Origin: Planctomycetaceae bacterium
GTDB lineage: Bacteria; Planctomycetota; Planctomycetia; Pirellulales; Pirellulaceae
Reading direction: 5' to 3'
DNA length: 15,579 bases
Assembly: GCA_002685655.1 (NCBI GenBank)
Contig: NYXM01000090.1
Location: 1-15,579 of the forward strand
Under the pieces are notes generated by a model. The model was not told the DNA's origin. It saw nothing but the letters and a program-made list of their open reading frames with translations, and searched no databases. This document shows positions 14,741 to 15,579 of the stretch, piece by piece. Both the position numbers and the translations under genes were made by a program. Position 1 is the first letter of the stretch. Every line of letters begins with the position of its first letter.

Positions 14741-15261
14741 CCGACGAACCCCTCCCCCTTATTCCAATCGGCACCGCACAAGCCGCCGCTTTGCAGCGCC
14801 TGCACGGTTCGGAGGACTTCCTTCGGGCTGCGGCCTGCCGACAAGTCGTTGACCGCTACGGAGCGGACGATTCCCTTGTCGTCCACGATCACCGTGCCGC
14901 GATAGGCGATTCCCGCGTCTTCCTTGAGCACGCCAAACGCCCTCGAGACTGCATGGTTGGTGTCGCCGATGACGGGATGCGTGATTTCGTTGGGAAATGT
15001 CTCGCGATCCGCAAACCAGGCTTTATGGCTGAAGAACGAGTCGGTACTCGCGCCGATCACCGAAACGCCATCATCGGCGAAGTCCTCAAGCAGTTCCTGG
15101 AACGACTTGATCTCTGTGGGGCACACAAACGTGAAGTCCAGCGGATACCAGTACAGAACGTACCACTTACCCTTGTAATCTTCGCTACTGATCGCCTTGT
15201 CCTCGCCATTCACATATGCCCCACCGCTCCAGGCGGGAGCAGGATGTCCAATCTGGTTCAT
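14737..15261 (-). CDS. AhpC/TSA-type 2-Cys peroxiredoxin
   Basis: A 174-residue protein. The ATG at 15261 has AGGAG 7 nt upstream and is preferred over the in-frame TTG one codon earlier. Residues 41-51 (LDFTFVCPTEI) hold the peroxidatic Cys47 in the standard PxxxTxxC context, here LDFTFVC. GASTDS (70-75) and HPVIGD (95-100) are typical. The C-terminal GGLCGADWNKGE holds the resolving Cys162. The family reduces hydrogen peroxide and organic peroxides to water and alcohols, with electrons from thioredoxin- or AhpF-like partners. The protein ends without the YF tail that makes eukaryotic forms easily over-oxidised. It is the first gene of a two-gene unit with the thioredoxin-like protein. Confidence 0.92.
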   Translation of the reverse strand: MNQIGHPAPAWSGGAYVNGEDKAISSEDYKGKWYVLYWYPLDFTFVCPTEIKSFQELLEDFADDGVSVIGASTDSFFSHKAWFADRETFPNEITHPVIGDTNHAVSRAFGVLKEDAGIAYRGTVIVDDKGIVRSVAVNDLSAGRSPKEVLRTVQALQSGGLCGADWNKGEGFVG

Positions 15262-15405
15262 CAAATTCTCCTTTTGCCGAAAATTGCCGTGCCAAATACT
15301 GCATCTTCTTCATGGTGCCGGTTGACCACGCACACAATCATATCGGATGGCGAAATGGACGGGTAGGGCCGGTAATGCGGGCGACGAGGTTGGCAAAACA
15401 ACGGC

Positions 15406-15431
15406 TTTTTCGTGCGGTTTCGCACGGAAAA
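15406..15431. repeat. hairpin upstream of the peroxiredoxin gene
   Basis: CGTGCG and CGCACG pair around GTTT, extended by TTTTT against GAAAA (one T-G pair), about 11 bp in all. It lies between the peroxiredoxin start and the transposase start. The T-run precedes and the A-run follows the stem on both strands, so it does not fit an intrinsic terminator. It could be an operator or part of the insertion-sequence end. Confidence 0.4.
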
Positions 15432-15529
15432 AGTGCGGCTTGTGGGCAAAGGTGCGCATACCGCAATGGGGATTCTTGGCAAATGGGTATCCACTTCCCT
15501 CAAGTGACCCCAACATGTAGTGTTGAGGC

Positions 15530-15579
15530 ATGGAAGACTATCCTAAAACGCTGATGGAATTTGAATCGCGGTTTTCGAC
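15530..15579 (+). CDS. IS1595-family-like transposase, N-terminal fragment
   Basis: The first 16 codons read MEDYPKTLMEFESRFS before the window ends. Transposases of the IS1595 family commonly begin with this kind of (M)E-[ED]-YP-x-[TN]-L-x-EFE-x-[RK]-F pattern, followed by a zinc-binding and a DDE domain that would lie outside the window. GAGG sits only just upstream of the ATG, so the ribosome-binding site is poor. The left end of the element should lie somewhere between the peroxiredoxin gene and this start, but I cannot place its inverted repeat. The family call rests on a short match. Confidence 0.6.
   Translation, partial: MEDYPKTLMEFESRFS

Noticed and set aside
14791..15366. 191-codon plus-strand open frame
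   Set aside because: Antisense to the clearly identified peroxiredoxin.
15406..15431. Intrinsic terminator
   Set aside because: The T-run precedes rather than follows the stem when read on either strand.

Overview
The window looks like a piece of a planctomycete chromosome, probably Pirellulales-like. This is inferred from the mix of secreted DUF2330-type and orphan exported proteins, a large AsmA-like envelope protein, a Gfo/Idh/MocA oxidoreductase of planctomycete type, an IS1595-type transposase start and moderately high GC. No rRNA, tRNA or CRISPR array was seen, so the taxonomic call is inference only.

Layout. Positions 1-2188 (minus strand) hold a small run of exported proteins: an orphan protein (1511-2188), a doubtful 66-codon ORF (1292-1492), and a DUF2330 protein that runs off the left edge and is broken by a 4-bp tandem duplication (CGAA twice, 586-593). 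Divergent from it, 2553-5089 (plus) is a tight two-gene operon: a family 2 glycosyltransferase overlapping by 4 bp a secreted neutral-ceramidase-like hydrolase. A 588-bp gap with several hairpins follows, then a small zinc-ribbon membrane protein (5678-6016). On the minus strand, 10477 to 6093 encodes a 1193-residue AsmA-like protein followed by an RNase Z-like metallo-beta-lactamase-fold hydrolase. A 299-bp spacer with a near-perfect 21-bp inverted repeat separates these from the oxidoreductase gene (10777-11874, minus).

The most accessory-looking part is 12078-14310 (plus). A good sigma70-type promoter (TTGAAC, 17 nt, TAAAAT) and a perfectly duplicated 20-bp Shine-Dalgarno segment precede a 554-residue beta-class DNA methyltransferase. 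Its C terminus looks like a GIY-YIG nuclease fold with changed catalytic residues. Two small orphan genes follow directly (119 and 40 aa). The cassette reads as AT-richer than its neighbours and is the best candidate here for an undescribed restriction-modification or defence-type unit; its function is not proven.

Positions 15261 to 14390 (minus) form a translationally coupled peroxiredoxin and thioredoxin-like pair, a plausible peroxide-detoxifying operon. The right edge contains the first 16 codons of an IS1595-family-like transposase.
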